Below, in pieces: positions 50,880 to 62,362 of a stretch of DNA of 64,000 nt. Source of the DNA: Amoebophrya sp. A120 (taxonomy: Eukaryota; Sar; Dinophyceae; Syndiniales; Amoebophryaceae); NCBI GenBank assembly GCA_905178155.1, contig CAJINV010000012.1, positions 1,616,492-1,680,491 of the forward strand, written 5' to 3'. Both the position numbers and the translations under genes were made by a program. Positions within the stretch are counted from its first letter, which is position 1; every line of letters begins with the position of its first letter. Under the pieces are notes generated by a model that saw only the letters and a list, made by a program, of their open reading frames with translations, did not search any database and was not told where the DNA came from.

Positions 50880-51500
50880 GTTTTTCTCTCCTACCTACCA
50901 CTTGGCGCAAGAACGTTGGCTGTAGCTGGCCTACCTACCTGCTACTACTAGCTCTGGCCGGCTGTCGCTGGCCTTGATCAGACCCGACCTACCTACTTGA
51001 AGCTGCTGACAGCGCCCGGCTTTGGTCAGAAATAAACCTGCCCGACCTACCTACGTACCTCAAGCGACTGACCGGGCCCGGTCTTGGTCAGAAAATCTAC
51101 CCGACCTACCTACCTGAAGCTTCTGAATGACCGCGCCCGCTCTTGCTTAGAAAATTTCTTGCGCGACCTGCCTACTCGACGCTGTTGCTACTTGCTGGTG
51201 AGATCCGATCTCCCCGACCTACCTACTACTTGACCCTATTGCCAGTCGCTAGATGTGGCCAGGGATTTCGGATCTACCCGACCTACCTACTAAATGCTGG
51301 CGGCCGTAGCTAGGCCCTGCCGCCAGAGGTTTCAGATCTTCCCGACTTACCTACTTACTCACTATCGATGTCTGGCCGTGGCCGCTGGCGATGATCACAA
51401 ATGCCCGGCCTACCTACCTACTACCGGAGGCGCCTGGCTGTCTGCAGCTGGCCTCGGTCGGAAATTTCGGATCTACCCGACCTACCTACTACCGCATTTT
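50880..51500. repeat. Minisatellite with CCGACCTACCTAC motif
   Basis: CGACCTACCTAC or a close variant recurs about every 53-69 bp (near 50988, 51043, 51102, 51168, 51221, 51280, 51346, 51411 and 51480), separated by related GC-rich spacers containing TTGGTCAGAAA- or TTTCGGATCT-like words. The motif recurs at about 55380-55440, 55510 and 56215-56405. Confidence 0.75.
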
Positions 51501-51539
51501 TTTTTTGTGAGTAGATGGCGATGTTGGAAAAAAAAAAAT

Positions 51540-52040
51540 CTCAAGGAAATTCTACCGACGGCCTGACAGAGATTTATATAAGCAATGCGACTCGCATTGA
51601 CTCGCAAACCGGTCGCGTTTTGTCGCATTGCTCGCATTGCTCGCATTGCTCGCAAATCGCGAGGGTCGGCCAGCAGCCAGGTGCGCGGCAATGAAATTCG
51701 CACCATACCGACGTTATTCGCGAACTACACGACGGCGCACTGGCCTAGGACGACGAACACACACCCACGCCAGCTTCGCCGCCTGCTAGAACTAGGTAGG
51801 TAGGCTATAGATAGGATTAGGGCTACGACCTCGAGGTAGGGTCTGAGGGTTAGCACTCGCAGAAGAAGTTGCGAGAAGTACTCGCAAGACCTGCGACAGA
51901 TCCGCGCGTTCGCAACTCGCAAGGCCTCGGATCGCTGTCGCATTGCTCGCATTGCTCGCATTGCTCGCAAATCGCGGCCGGAAAATCCTTATATAATTGA
52001 CTGGCCTGAGGAGATTCTCCCTCAAGGAGATTCCCCCCCA
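51540..52040. repeat. GCTCGCATT repeats within an imperfect large inverted repeat
   Basis: TCGCATTGCTCGCATTGCTC runs at about 51620-51660 and 51940-51975. The flanks TTTATATAAGCAATGCGA (about 51572) and CCTTATATAATTGACTGG (about 51986) are loosely inverted, as are neighbouring CTCAAGGA/TCCTTGAG words. Confidence 0.5.
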
Positions 52041-52479
52041 TAAAATTTGAATTGTGAGCTGGCGTGGAGCTTCATGCTCATAGCAAGCATAGAAAGATAT
52101 AGTGGACAAGACGAGCGTTGGCGCTCGTGCAAGATGAAGGGACGAGCGTGGGCCAAAGTACGTGCGCGCCGACCGTTGCCACCAAGAGCCCCCGGCCCGC
52201 CTGTGCACCGGGGGCGGAATACTTGTTGGCCCTGCCCTTCGCCCGCCTGCCCCGCCCGCGTGGCGCCAGCCTTGCTGCAGCATCAGCCCAGGCTGCGCAG
52301 CTCCGTCCTTACATACAAAACGCGCGCAGCAGCTTTCCTCCTGATTGGCTCCCGGCGGCGCGGTGGCAGCATTTCTTTTTTTCGGTGTTTTTCGTCTTTG
52401 AAACTGGACAGAGCAGGACAGCTTCTGCTTTTGCGCGCGCACTCTCTCGCCAGTGGTTAGCAATAAAAATGCAAAAAAA

Positions 52480-54090
52480 ATTTCGCGTTGCGCGCGTGCC
52501 CCTACCTGTGGGCCCCTTTGTAGCCGGTGCGGCTGTGTGGCTTGCACGGCCGACAGCAAGAGCCGGCTAGCTTTTTTTGCTCGCGCGCATTCCCGGGCCT
52601 TGCAGAGCAACGACCTTGCTCCGCACACGAGCAGCGCGCGCTGCGTCCTCCCTTTCTTTGCGCCGACGGCGCTGCGCTTCAAATTCCTGCACCGTCGCAA
52701 CGGCTTTTTTTATTTCGGGCGCGTGCCGCGCCCGCTCTGCCCGTCGTTGCTTCGCGCCGACGGCCTCGCGCCTTCGTTCGCGGACCTTCAAAATTGCCTC
52801 CGCGCGCGCGCAGCACGTGCTCCGCTCCTCGTTGTTTCGCGCTGACGGCTTTGCGCTTTTTTTTCACGAGCGCACGGCAAAAATTTTTGTCGCGCGCGCG
52901 CCACACGCGTTCCACCCTTCGTTGCGCCGCATCGATGCCCTTGCGCTTTCTTTCATGGGCGGCCGGCCGACAAAAAAAACTTTCTTACGCGCGCGCTGCG
53001 CGCGCTCCACCTTTCGTTGCTTCGCGCCAGCGCCCTTGTAGTTTGTTGCTTGCGCAGGTGCCAGACAAAAATTTTTTGCGCGCGCGCCCAACCTTTCTCT
53101 GCTTCGCGCTCGCCAGCCCCCCTGCAGTTTCTTGCACGGGGGCCCGAAAAATTTTTTTTTCGCTCGCGCGGTGCGCGCGCCCCATCCTTTGTTGCATCGC
53201 GCCAGCGCCCTTGCAGTTTCTTACACGGGTGGCCGACAAAAATTTTTCTCGCGCGCGCCAGCGAGCTTGCACTTTCTTGCACGGGTGGCCGACAGAAAAA
53301 CTTTTCGGGCGGGCGCAGCGCGCGCTGCATCCTTCGCTGTGTCGCGCTACCGCCCGCGCAGTTTCTGTCTCTCACGGATAACCGACGAAAAATTTTCTCG
53401 CGCGCGCTGCGCGCGCTTCATCCTTCATTGTTTCGCGCCAACGGCCTGGCGGTTTCTATCTTGCGCGGGCGACCAAAAAAATTTTTCTTTCCCGCGCGCG
53501 CTGCGCGCGCCCCTTCCTTCGCTGCTTCGAGCCAACGCCCTGGTGGTTTCGTATCTTGGACGGGCGACCAAAAAAATTTTCTTCCTCGCGCGCGCTGCGC
53601 GCGCGCCATCCTTTATTGCCTCGGCTCGCGCCAACGCGCTGGACGAGGCTTCTACTATGCACGGGTGGCCGGCGAATGCGAAAACTTTTTCTCGCGCGCG
53701 CGCTGCGCGCGCTGCATCCTGCACTGCCTCGCGCCAACGCCCTGGCGGCTTCTACTTTGCGTTTGCACGGCCCGGCGACCGGCGAAAATTTTCTCTCGCG
53801 CGCGCGCTGCGCGCGCTCCAACCTGCATTGTCTCGCGCCAACGTCCTCGCCGTTTCATTCTTGCGCGGGTGGCTGACAAAAAGTTTGCTCGCGCGCGCGG
53901 CGCGCACTGCTCCACCTTTCGCTGCTTCGCGCCGGCGCCTCGGCAGTTTCTATCTCGCACGGGCGACCGACAATTTTTTTTTTGGCGCGCGCCTGCACTT
54001 GCGCTATCAATCCGCGGCTTCGCTGCTTCGGCCTCGCGCCTTTCTAATTTCTTGAACGGGTGGCCGACACAAATTTTTTTTCGCGCGCGT
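52480..54090. repeat. Satellite with GCGCGCGCTGCGCGCGC hairpins
   Basis: About 14 degenerate units of 85-115 bp. Each has a T-rich run (AAAAATTTTTCTC), an alternating CG palindrome with central CTG, then CATCCTTCGTTGCTTCGCGC-like sequence and CACGGGTGGCCGAC. Long open frames (for example 53017-54513) are by-products of the repeat and have no protein signature. Confidence 0.8.
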
Positions 54091-55020
54091 GCCGCGATCG
54101 TGCTCTTCTTCTTCGTTGCCCTACGCCGAAGGCCATACGTGTCTGTTCGCTCGCGGCTGGCCGGCGAAAATCTCTTTCATTCACGGGCGCGCGATTTGGT
54201 TTCTTGGGTGTGGGCATTTGGCGTGTTGTACTCGGGCTACCCCGGGTCGTGGGTCCATGGGCTTGATGTTGCCGATTCATTATCTCGGTGGGGCGCCGGC
54301 CGCCGCAAGTTGCAGGGCCTGTTGTTCCGGTCGTTAGGGAGGGCCCGCCTTGGCGGGGTGCCCTTGAAATCGCGCCAGATGAACAGCCCGGGGCTCGTTG
54401 CCCTTGCAATCTCGCTGAAGTTGCTGAGGGGTGGCCTCCTTTTCAAATTGCACCCACGCAAGCATGCAGCGCCTGAGCGGCTGCCGGGCGCCTGGCCCTT
54501 GGCTTGGGGTTGAGCTCTTGTTGCGCGACTTGCCTCGCGCGCTTTGTGTTTCGTTTGAGGTCGATTCTAGGTGGTCGTGGGGGTGGTTTGCCTTTGAGGT
54601 CGCTTCAGAGCGGGTGCGGGGTGATCTGCCTCTGATGCGCTCTGGTGCGAACGGCTGAGAGGCGACTTGCCGTTAAAGCGGTCGAGGGACGACTTGCTTT
54701 TTGTTGCGGCTTCGCAACGGCCACATCGGGCAGAATGGGCGTGAAATTGCGGCCGTTCTTCGGGCTTTATAGGGCAGTGCACGTGTGAGATTGCATGGGG
54801 CAAAGCGCCCTCTAGCGCGGCGCCATAGTCGGCAGGGCGCCCGGGAAAGGCTTCGTAGGGTCTTGCGCCCTTGAGCTTGCGTCTGCGTCGGGCCGCATAG
54901 GGCAGTGCGCCCGCCCTTGAAGATGCGGCTTGGGCCGCAGAGGGCGCCTCGCCCCTGGAATTGCACTGCGCCCGGGCGCCCAACCCCAAGGGCGATAAGT
55001 CCCGCTTTTGTGGTTTTCTG
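54091..55020. other. GC-rich intergenic DNA
   Basis: High GC, no gene, no TIR. Open frames on both strands are compositional. Confidence 0.4.
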
Positions 55021-55325
55021 GCGGGCTATGAGAATCTCCTTGGCAAGGAGATTCTCCCACGTTCGGGGAGAATCTCCTTGCCAAGGAGATTCTCCTTGGG
55101 AGAAGGGGAGCGAGACGGCGGGGGGAGGTGAAGGAAAAAGAAGCACATGAAGGAAAAAGAAGCACATGAAGGAAAAAGAAGCACATGAAGGAAAAAGAAG
55201 CACATGAAGGAAAAAAAAAAAGAAAGAAGAAAAAAGAAAAGGAAGAGGAGGGGGAGGAGGGGAGGAGATTCTCCTGGGGGTCCAGGAGAATCTCCTTGGG
55301 CCAAGGAGATTCTCCGAGATTTTCC
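55021..55325. repeat. Palindromic GGAGATTCTCC array and 19-bp tandem repeat
   Basis: AGAATCTCCTTGGCAAGGAG and its complement recur at 55030-55100 and 55262-55315, forming nested palindromes. Between them, GAAGGAAAAAGAAGCACAT (19 bp) is repeated four times from 55130, followed by a purine-rich run. A related GGAGATTCTCCCTC lies at about 52010. Confidence 0.8.
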
Positions 55326-58300
55326 TTGAAGTCGCCCTCTCTACGCCACGTATCGCACCTTTTCGGCCCGCCCGACCGACCTACTGCGGGACATGGGCCG
55401 GGACTGACCCAGGCCAAAGATCTCCGACCTGCCCGACCTACCTACTAACGGCACCACCCTGATTGTGCCTCCCGAGCGCGCGCCGATCAGAGTTGGCCCT
55501 GCGGTCTGCCTGACCTACCAAATACGGCCGCCGGCGCGAAGGTGCTGAGATCGCTGCTCTTTTCTTGCCTGCCGCCGCGTGTTTGCTTTTGGTTTTGTTT
55601 TCTGGGCTGGCCGCGCCGGCATAGGCGACGTTGGCTACGCCGCACGGGATGGCGGCCGCTTGCAAAGAAAACGTGGCCACTTTTGGCGAATTTCCGAAAG
55701 TTGTGCCCGGAACCGAGCGGGACCCGGCGCTATGCGGCCGGTGATCCGGGCGCCGCGGGGGGCGCCCAAGGGGCGAAGAACTTGCGGGGCCACAGCATGC
55801 CGATTAGCCTCATGCGCCTGGCGCGCGTTTTTTTTTTGTTGCGCTTTTTTCGCCTGCGCCTTTTGTGAAGCTTTCGCCGCTCAGGGGCCAGCGAAAGATC
55901 GGGGGGGGGGGCCGCTCCCTAAACTGCTCCGCAATCGCGGAAAAGCCAGGCGGTTCCGCGGTTCTGATTCTCGGTTGGGCGCCCCAACTCGACGGGGTCC
56001 CACGCGGCGGGCGCCTCAGAAGGTCGTCCCTTTTGTCGGCCCCCCCCGTCGCTTCATCAAGCGGCGGCCAGTCGAATCCGCTGGCGACCCGCTGGTGACT
56101 GATAAAGCGGAACAGGCTGGCGCGCTTTGAGTTTTGCTTCATGCAGAGACGCGCTCTAGGTATGTTGAAGCTGGGCGCTGGCGCGTGTGGGCCCGTACTA
56201 GAGCCTCTGCCTGCCCTACCTACTTCGTAGCGGCCTACCTTCTGCCCCACCTACCTACCCACGCAGCCAGCCCCGGCGCTGCTCGATGCCAGGCGCCGTC
56301 AATCTGCTCGACCTACCTACCCCCGCGGCTGGGACAGAGAGGTCGCAACCAATGCTGGGGTGGTTGCAAGAGCTAGGGCCAGAACGCTTCCCGACCTACC
56401 TACTACATGCCGCCCCCCCGCGCAAGCAAATCGGCGCGGGCCGGGCGAAGGCAGCTGTTATCTCCGCCCAGTTCTTTGAGTGTGAGCCGCGCCGCGGGTG
56501 TGGGTTCCTGGGTTTTCCATTTGCATTTCGCGACAAGAAGGCCGGGCTCTGCTTGTTGTGCGCTTCAGATTGCACGGCGCAGATGGTTTTCCTGTTACCA
56601 ATGAGCTTGGGGGCGTAGGCTTTTTCGGTTTTTCAGTAGGTAGGTAGACAGCTGGGCTGGCTGCTGTGAAGTCACCCGAGGCAGCCCTACACCTGCTGTT
56701 GCCAGGGCCGCCCTACCGACCTACCCCGGCATCGCCGCCGCCGCGTGTCTACGTATGGGCTGCATATGTGTTTGGGCCTGGAAGGTTGACACAGTGCCGA
56801 GCCCCACCAGTATCACATCAAGACTCTTGAAAAATAAGAATACGCGAGGCACGCGCTACAGCCTTCGTCACAGCGAGCGTGACAATTTTGAGGCCCTGCG
56901 CCTGCCGCTTGCCTGGTGTCTGCGTGGTAGTTTTTCGTTTGTTTGTCGGTATTCATGCAGCCGACGCAATACAGAAAGACTTGCCAGGCCCGAACATATT
57001 TGCAACGCATGCCGCCCCTCCGAGCCCAGGCATCCAAGTGCATTGCGTCCGCAATGCAGTTGTCTTCAAAGGTGTAGCCCGTTTTTGCATTCTTGCGTGT
57101 CTTGCGAGACAAAAAGTATGTCACGCACAGCATGCGCAAACGAGGATAGGCCAAACGGCTACAAAATCCCTTCGAAGACAACTGCTCTGGGGACTCATTT
57201 TTCCTATCCGACCCCGTTCTTCTTCCGACTTAGCTAATGTTAATCTATCTAGTTCATCATACTACCCTACTGCACTACCTACCGAAAAGGGCCTGCCGGG
57301 TCTGGCCTACTCCAAGTTTGCTACGTATGACTAGAGAGCTATTTCACATGTCCCTGAGGGTGCTGTTTTGTTTTTCTTGTTAGAAAGGGAGACCGAGTAG
57401 CAAAATACAGGGTCAGCGGCAGCCCAAAACGTGCACCCGGCTCGTGGGTGCAGTCCCTCGGCCCGCGAGAACGGGGCGCGCGTGCCGTTGCTTGGCATAC
57501 AGGAGGCCCGCGGAGCGGTTTCCTTTTTTTGCATGTGCAAACGGCTCGCAGGTTGTGTGCGACCGCGGTATTAGGCGGCCCGCCGGCCCGGATGCGAGTG
57601 AATGGCCGCGGGGCAGCCAGACCGGTGGGCGCGTGTGCGAAAGCCCCGCCGGCCCGGGGGACGCAGTTCGGCAGCGACTAGCCCGGGAGAGATCGGCGCT
57701 AGCCCCTGCCCTTTTATTTGGGCGCGGCGTTTCGCCTTCGCCGGAGGGATGCGCAGCGGGCGGCCGCGCGCGCCTTGCGCGGGGGGGCCGCGCTCCGGAG
57801 TTGTCAAGTCGAAGCGGCAGTGGCAAAGGTAACAAGGACGGAAAAAATTCCGACCGATCGCCCCTTCCTATTAATTCTGGGCCCGGGCGCCCTGCCGCTG
57901 CGCCCGGCCTCCTTGCCCCCGGCGTGTGGCGAGCCGTGGTCTTGCGCCAGCCTTTGCGCGCCCTGCTTTGCGGCCGCACTGAATGGCCCGTCCCGATGAT
58001 GGCCCCGGCGGCGCGTTCCGTGGTGGCTTCGTTCATCCGCCCGAACCGTTCGCCCGGCGTTTTTTGGCATTGCCCGGGCCAGCGAAGGGGGGGGCGAGCA
58101 GCATAGCCTGGGGGCAGAAGCATTGCGGGGCCCGGCCTGCATGAGCCCCCCCCCCCATTATGTTTGGCGTGGAATTGCTCTGCCGGGCCGGCAGTGTCCT
58201 TCGCGCCTATTTGTTTGCGCACTTGTCTTATCGACGCAGGCTGCCCACTGATTTTTGCCACCGATCGGGACTCGTTCTCACCCCAGCTGTAAGCAGATCA

Positions 58301-58654
58301 AAGAAGCCAGCGCAAGACGGACGCCTACTACAGTTTTGTGTTGGGCCGCTTGCGCCTCAGCGGGGCGGAGTTTGTTTGCGTGTGGGAGTTGGTTTGCGTG
58401 CGGGGTTCGTTTTCCTTGGCACCGAGCACACCTGGGCTAGCGAGTCGACAGCCATCCTTGTATATCGAATTTTCTGTAGTAGAAACCGCCACACTTTTCA
58501 GATGCAGATCCCAAGCAGCCATTAGTATCTGACCCCGCAGATGAGTCAGTGCCAGATGATCCACTTATCCCAATTTTGAGGCCCGTGTCCAGCAGTTTGT
58601 TATCTCGCACATCCAGTTTTTTCCGACGATAGCAAACAAACAACTACATTAACC
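55326..58654. other. GC-rich intergenic DNA with scattered CTACCTAC motifs
   Basis: No gene is supported. Long frames such as 57444-58106 occur on both strands in overlapping registers. Contains one introner relic (56758-57015) and isolated CGACCTACCTAC words. GC drops before the dioxygenase gene. Confidence 0.45.
56758..57015. mobile_element. Relic of a family 1 introner outside any recognised gene
   Basis: Left end GGCTGCATATGTGTTTGGGC then CTGGAAGG; right end CCAGGCCCGAACATATTTGC then AACGCATGCC. The two ends are mutually complementary and resemble family 1 TIRs with several substitutions, mostly towards G or C. Confidence 0.55.
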
Positions 58655-59878
58655 ATGCCTCCGGACAATGATCCCCACCAACCTTACGTCGAAGACGATG
58701 ATCTGAACACGGACGAAATCCAAGCAGCGCGCGTGCTCCACGCCGTGAGCAGTTCGGAAGGAAAGTTGAAGCTGGTGAAGGACAACTTTGTTGCTGATAC
58801 GGAAATCGAAATCGAAAACAGCGGCTGCAATGCTAGTACTTCATCGAGCAACCCCTGGCGTCCCTTAGTCGAGGACGTGGCTCGGCGGAGTTACAGCTAT
58901 GTTTGCAGGTTTGTGCAACAAGGAAAGCAAGACAAAAGTCTCGACGACTCAACCCCCTCTACAACTTCCTCCTCTTTCACGAAATCAGAGCTCGACTCGT
59001 GGTTTCGGCAGCTGCACCCAGACACCCTCGGCGTAAACACCACCGGCGCGTGGACGGATGCGTACTACAAGGGAAGTCTGCTACTGCGGAAGACCGCGTG
59101 GTGCGTGTTTGATGAAAGTTGCGAGTGCGAATACGGGTACTCCGACACGTGGCAGAAGCAGATCACGAATGCGAAGATGAAGGACTGTCTGTGGGAGATC
59201 ACGGCCAGAGTGAAGGAGATCTGCGGACTGGTCAACAGTAGAGCACTACAGGATGGAACCAATCATGATGAAAAGCACGCAGAAGATGAGCTGATAAACT
59301 GCGTGAACCTAAACTACTACCCAACAGGCGGCGGTGTAGGGTTCCACGCGGACGACGAGTTTCTGTTTGATGGGCTGAACCGAGACACCTGCATCATCTC
59401 TTTGTCGCTGTGCAGCGCTGGTGATAGCCCTCCATCGAATGACCAAAAATCCGAAGAGCAGCCTGTTCGAGTTGCTGATGACCAACGGCAGGACCAGGAG
59501 GAAGTCGCGCATAAGTCCGGCGCGCGCAAGTTTCAGGTGCGCTTGAAGAAAGCGTTTATGAAGAAGGATGACCCGCATGGGATTGGGACAACTGGCAAGA
59601 ACGCTGGACAAGGAAGTGGCGGCTTGCCATCAGCTGCGAACTCTTCAGGGAATCCTGAAATCCACGAGGTCATACTGAATCACGGAGACCTGATGACCAT
59701 GGAGGGCTTGTTTCAGCTGTATTACCTGCACTCGGTGTGGCCGGGGGACGATCGGAACTACAAGGAGCACCCATTAACGCAGGGAGAACGGATCAATTTG
59801 ACTTGGCGAACGATCGTGAAGCATTTGGATGGGAGTGAGGAGTGCAGGGGGATGAAATGTCCCTTGGTGGAGGGCTGA
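58655..59878 (+). CDS. AlkB-like 2-oxoglutarate/Fe(II) dioxygenase
   Basis: Intronless, 407 residues, start TTAACCATGCC. The jelly-roll signature is clear: NLNYYPTGGGVGFHADDEFL (Fe ligands His and Asp of HxD, about residue 230), DTCIISLSL, HGDLMTMEGLFQLYYLHSVW (distal Fe-ligand His, about residue 357) and ERINLTWRTIV (2OG-binding Arg, about residue 385). This layout matches the ALKBH2/3 group that removes alkyl or methyl groups from DNA or RNA bases; the substrate here is not determinable. An insert of about 95 low-complexity residues (KSEEQPVRVADDQRQ ... SGGLPSAANSS) sits between the HxD strand and the distal His strand. The first 100 residues are acidic and Ser-rich with no targeting signal seen. 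Confidence 0.85.
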   Translation: MPPDNDPHQPYVEDDDLNTDEIQAARVLHAVSSSEGKLKLVKDNFVADTEIEIENSGCNASTSSSNPWRPLVEDVARRSYSYVCRFVQQGKQDKSLDDSTPSTTSSSFTKSELDSWFRQLHPDTLGVNTTGAWTDAYYKGSLLLRKTAWCVFDESCECEYGYSDTWQKQITNAKMKDCLWEITARVKEICGLVNSRALQDGTNHDEKHAEDELINCVNLNYYPTGGGVGFHADDEFLFDGLNRDTCIISLSLCSAGDSPPSNDQKSEEQPVRVADDQRQDQEEVAHKSGARKFQVRLKKAFMKKDDPHGIGTTGKNAGQGSGGLPSAANSSGNPEIHEVILNHGDLMTMEGLFQLYYLHSVWPGDDRNYKEHPLTQGERINLTWRTIVKHLDGSEECRGMKCPLVEG

Positions 59879-62362
59879 GGGGCGCGAAGTCGTGATGTAG
59901 TTTGAGGAGAATAAAGCGTGGCTATCACGACAATTTTGGAAATGAACGAGCTTGATAAAACGGATTCCGAGGACAAACCCAAATCCCATACCTTTTTCCG
60001 GCACACCATGCGTGTGACTTTTTCCTGCGGAGAGTTTCATGTGAAGTAGTACCAATTTCGGACTCCAACCAACCTCTGCTAGTGTTCTGGCGGTGCTGCT
60101 AAGATGAGGCGGCTTTTCGCTTTGGTGGCGTCACTTCGCGGAGGATGCAATACTGTTTGCGCATGTCCAGCGTCTGGGCTTGTACCTACAAGGGGCGCGC
60201 CGTGCCTGCGCTGAGGGTCTTGGGCGTCGGTGCGCTCTGCGATTTTTTGGAGATAGGCGGAGACGCCTGCGCAGCCCCCTGCGCCCTGTCGAAATTGCGA
60301 AGCCCCGCGCGCGGCTCCGTCCTGCGTCCGCCGGTATTCGTCCGATGGGCCCAGGCGCAGCAGGCGCCGGCCCCGGTGCGGCAGCAGGTGCGGCCGCCCG
60401 TTTCCTTTCAGCCAGCGCCAGCGGGGGGTCGGTCGGTGGGGCAGGCCCTTCCCCGGGGGAGCGGGCCACCCTTTGGCGGACTCTGCCGGCGCAGCCGCCG
60501 ACGCGGGTGGGCCCGGCGCCGCGCGGCGGGCAGTATTTGGGGCGGCGAAGCGACGGCCAGACCGGCGCGGGCTCCTCCGGGCCCCCTTTGTGGCGGACCG
60601 CCGCGCACCGCGCCCGGCGGGCGAGCCCCCGCGCGGGGGGCTGGAACTCGGCCGGCGGCCCGGGCGCCGAAGGGATGCGTGGCGCGCGGCCTGCTTCCGG
60701 GGGCGTCCGGGGTGACTCCCTTCTTTCGGTGCAGGCGAAGGTGCGTCGAAGCTGGAAGCCCGCGGGCGGTGGCAGAGACAGCCTTCCCTTCGCGAGACTA
60801 CCTGGCTGGGAAACTCTCTGCCGGGCCGCCCTTCCTGCGCCGCTTCGCCCCCTTGCTTCCTCCCTCTTTGTAAGTAACTGGCGGCGCGCGCCCCGCCCGC
60901 CCTTCCGGGATGGCCCGCGCGCCGGCGCCCTTCTCCTGCCCGCAGGCGAAGGGGCCCCCTTCGCCGCTCCCCGCCTCCTTGCTTCGCGCTTGCAGGCAAT
61001 GAATGTTCGTGGAGTGCCGCGCCCCTCGCCCCCCTCCCTCTCCCTGTGCCCGTTCTTTGGCCCGGTGGGAGGCCGGGCCGCGAATGGGCGCGCGGCCCCG
61101 CACCCCTTCGCCTTTCCGGCCGCGAAGTAGCCGCGGGCGGGGGGGCGCGCAGGCATTTGTTTTGTGGCGCCAGAAGGCCTTTTTTCTGTCGCGCCAGCCT
61201 GCAGGCATGTGGGCCCATGCAGGCGCCTCCCGGCCCCGGTTCTCCGGCAGGAGGCTGTTTGGGTTTCCCGGCGACCGGGCCTGTTGGGAGGCCGCCTGGG
61301 TGCTGCCTTTATTACGAACGCAGCCGAACAGCGGGAAGCCAGTTCGCTGCACATAAGTACCGTAGGAATGGTCGACAACCAAAGAAAGTGGGGCGGCGTG
61401 TTGCTGTGTTGGAGGTGTGTGTCCGAGCTGTCCGGTTTTGTGGAAGGTTGGGCACATGTTCAGTCTTGCCTCCCCGGGAGATATTACGTATCGGCTCGTT
61501 GTCGTTGGAACTGAAACAAAGTAAAGCTGTGAGTGCGAGGTCTAGTTTCCACATTGCTCGCGGCTTCATGGCTTGATCCTAAGAGGAACATCGGGACTCG
61601 TTTATCGGAATACGCACCATCATCTACGTGGTCGGAGTCGGTTATGCATTTTTCACGCGGGTGCAACTTGAACTTGATGTGGGAGACCGTAAGTGGATTT
61701 ATCTTTATGTTTATGTATGAAGCTGTGAAGGGATGACGAATGTTGATGCTCGTCAAAATCCGAATCCTTCTGGACTTCTGGGTTTATTCGTGGGGCCGTC
61801 TTCGTGATCGTTGGTCTCTTCTTTTTCAGCTCCAATGAATGTTTTGTCCGTGTGTGTGCTCATTCTTTCGAACTTGAAGTAGCAAAAGTTGAGCATCGGC
61901 AGATCATCGTGTCACTAGTGATCTAGCCGCTTAGCTGCCGACTATCGGTCGGCAGTCGTGGGGAAAATGTACTCACTCGTGAAGCTGCCCCTGTGTGGCA
62001 TTTGAAGTCGTTCTTTTAGACAGGACGTTGCGCAAGAGCCAGCGCTTGTTCGTTGAACCAAGTGTCCATCTGACACGCTAACTCAGCATTTATACTTGTT
62101 GTCATCTACAAACGAATACATCTAGCAATGCGAGTCAGAGTCTTTGCTTTTGGACCGAACTACAGAGCCGCACGCAAGTGTTTTTTTTTTATTGAAAAAG
62201 GTTCTTGAAGATATAATCAAGATCAACAGGCGTATTGGCTTCTGGTGGTCATTCTCATTCTATCTTGTACGCATCAACTGACTCAGCCCGCCACAACTAC
62301 ATTTTGAGAAAAAAACTACATTCAGTTTCTGTTCACCCACAAAATAGATCGCCGCAGCAATC
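59879..62362. other. Intergenic with a GC-rich island at about 60180-61300
   Basis: The island has overlapping long frames on both strands (60079-61378), typical of compositional artefact. Around 61300-62300 the sequence is AT-rich. No introner TIR or tandem repeat was recognised. Confidence 0.45.

Noticed and set aside
53017-54513. 498-residue open frame
   Set aside because: It is a translation of the satellite; the peptide repeats with the DNA period and other frames are open too.
57413-58261. 282-residue minus-strand frame and its plus-strand counterpart
   Set aside because: Both strands open in GC-rich DNA, no conserved motif, no start context.
60079-61378. Long minus-strand frames of 379 and 415 residues
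   Set aside because: Overlapping registers in extreme GC sequence, Arg/Ala/Gly/Pro only, no domain.
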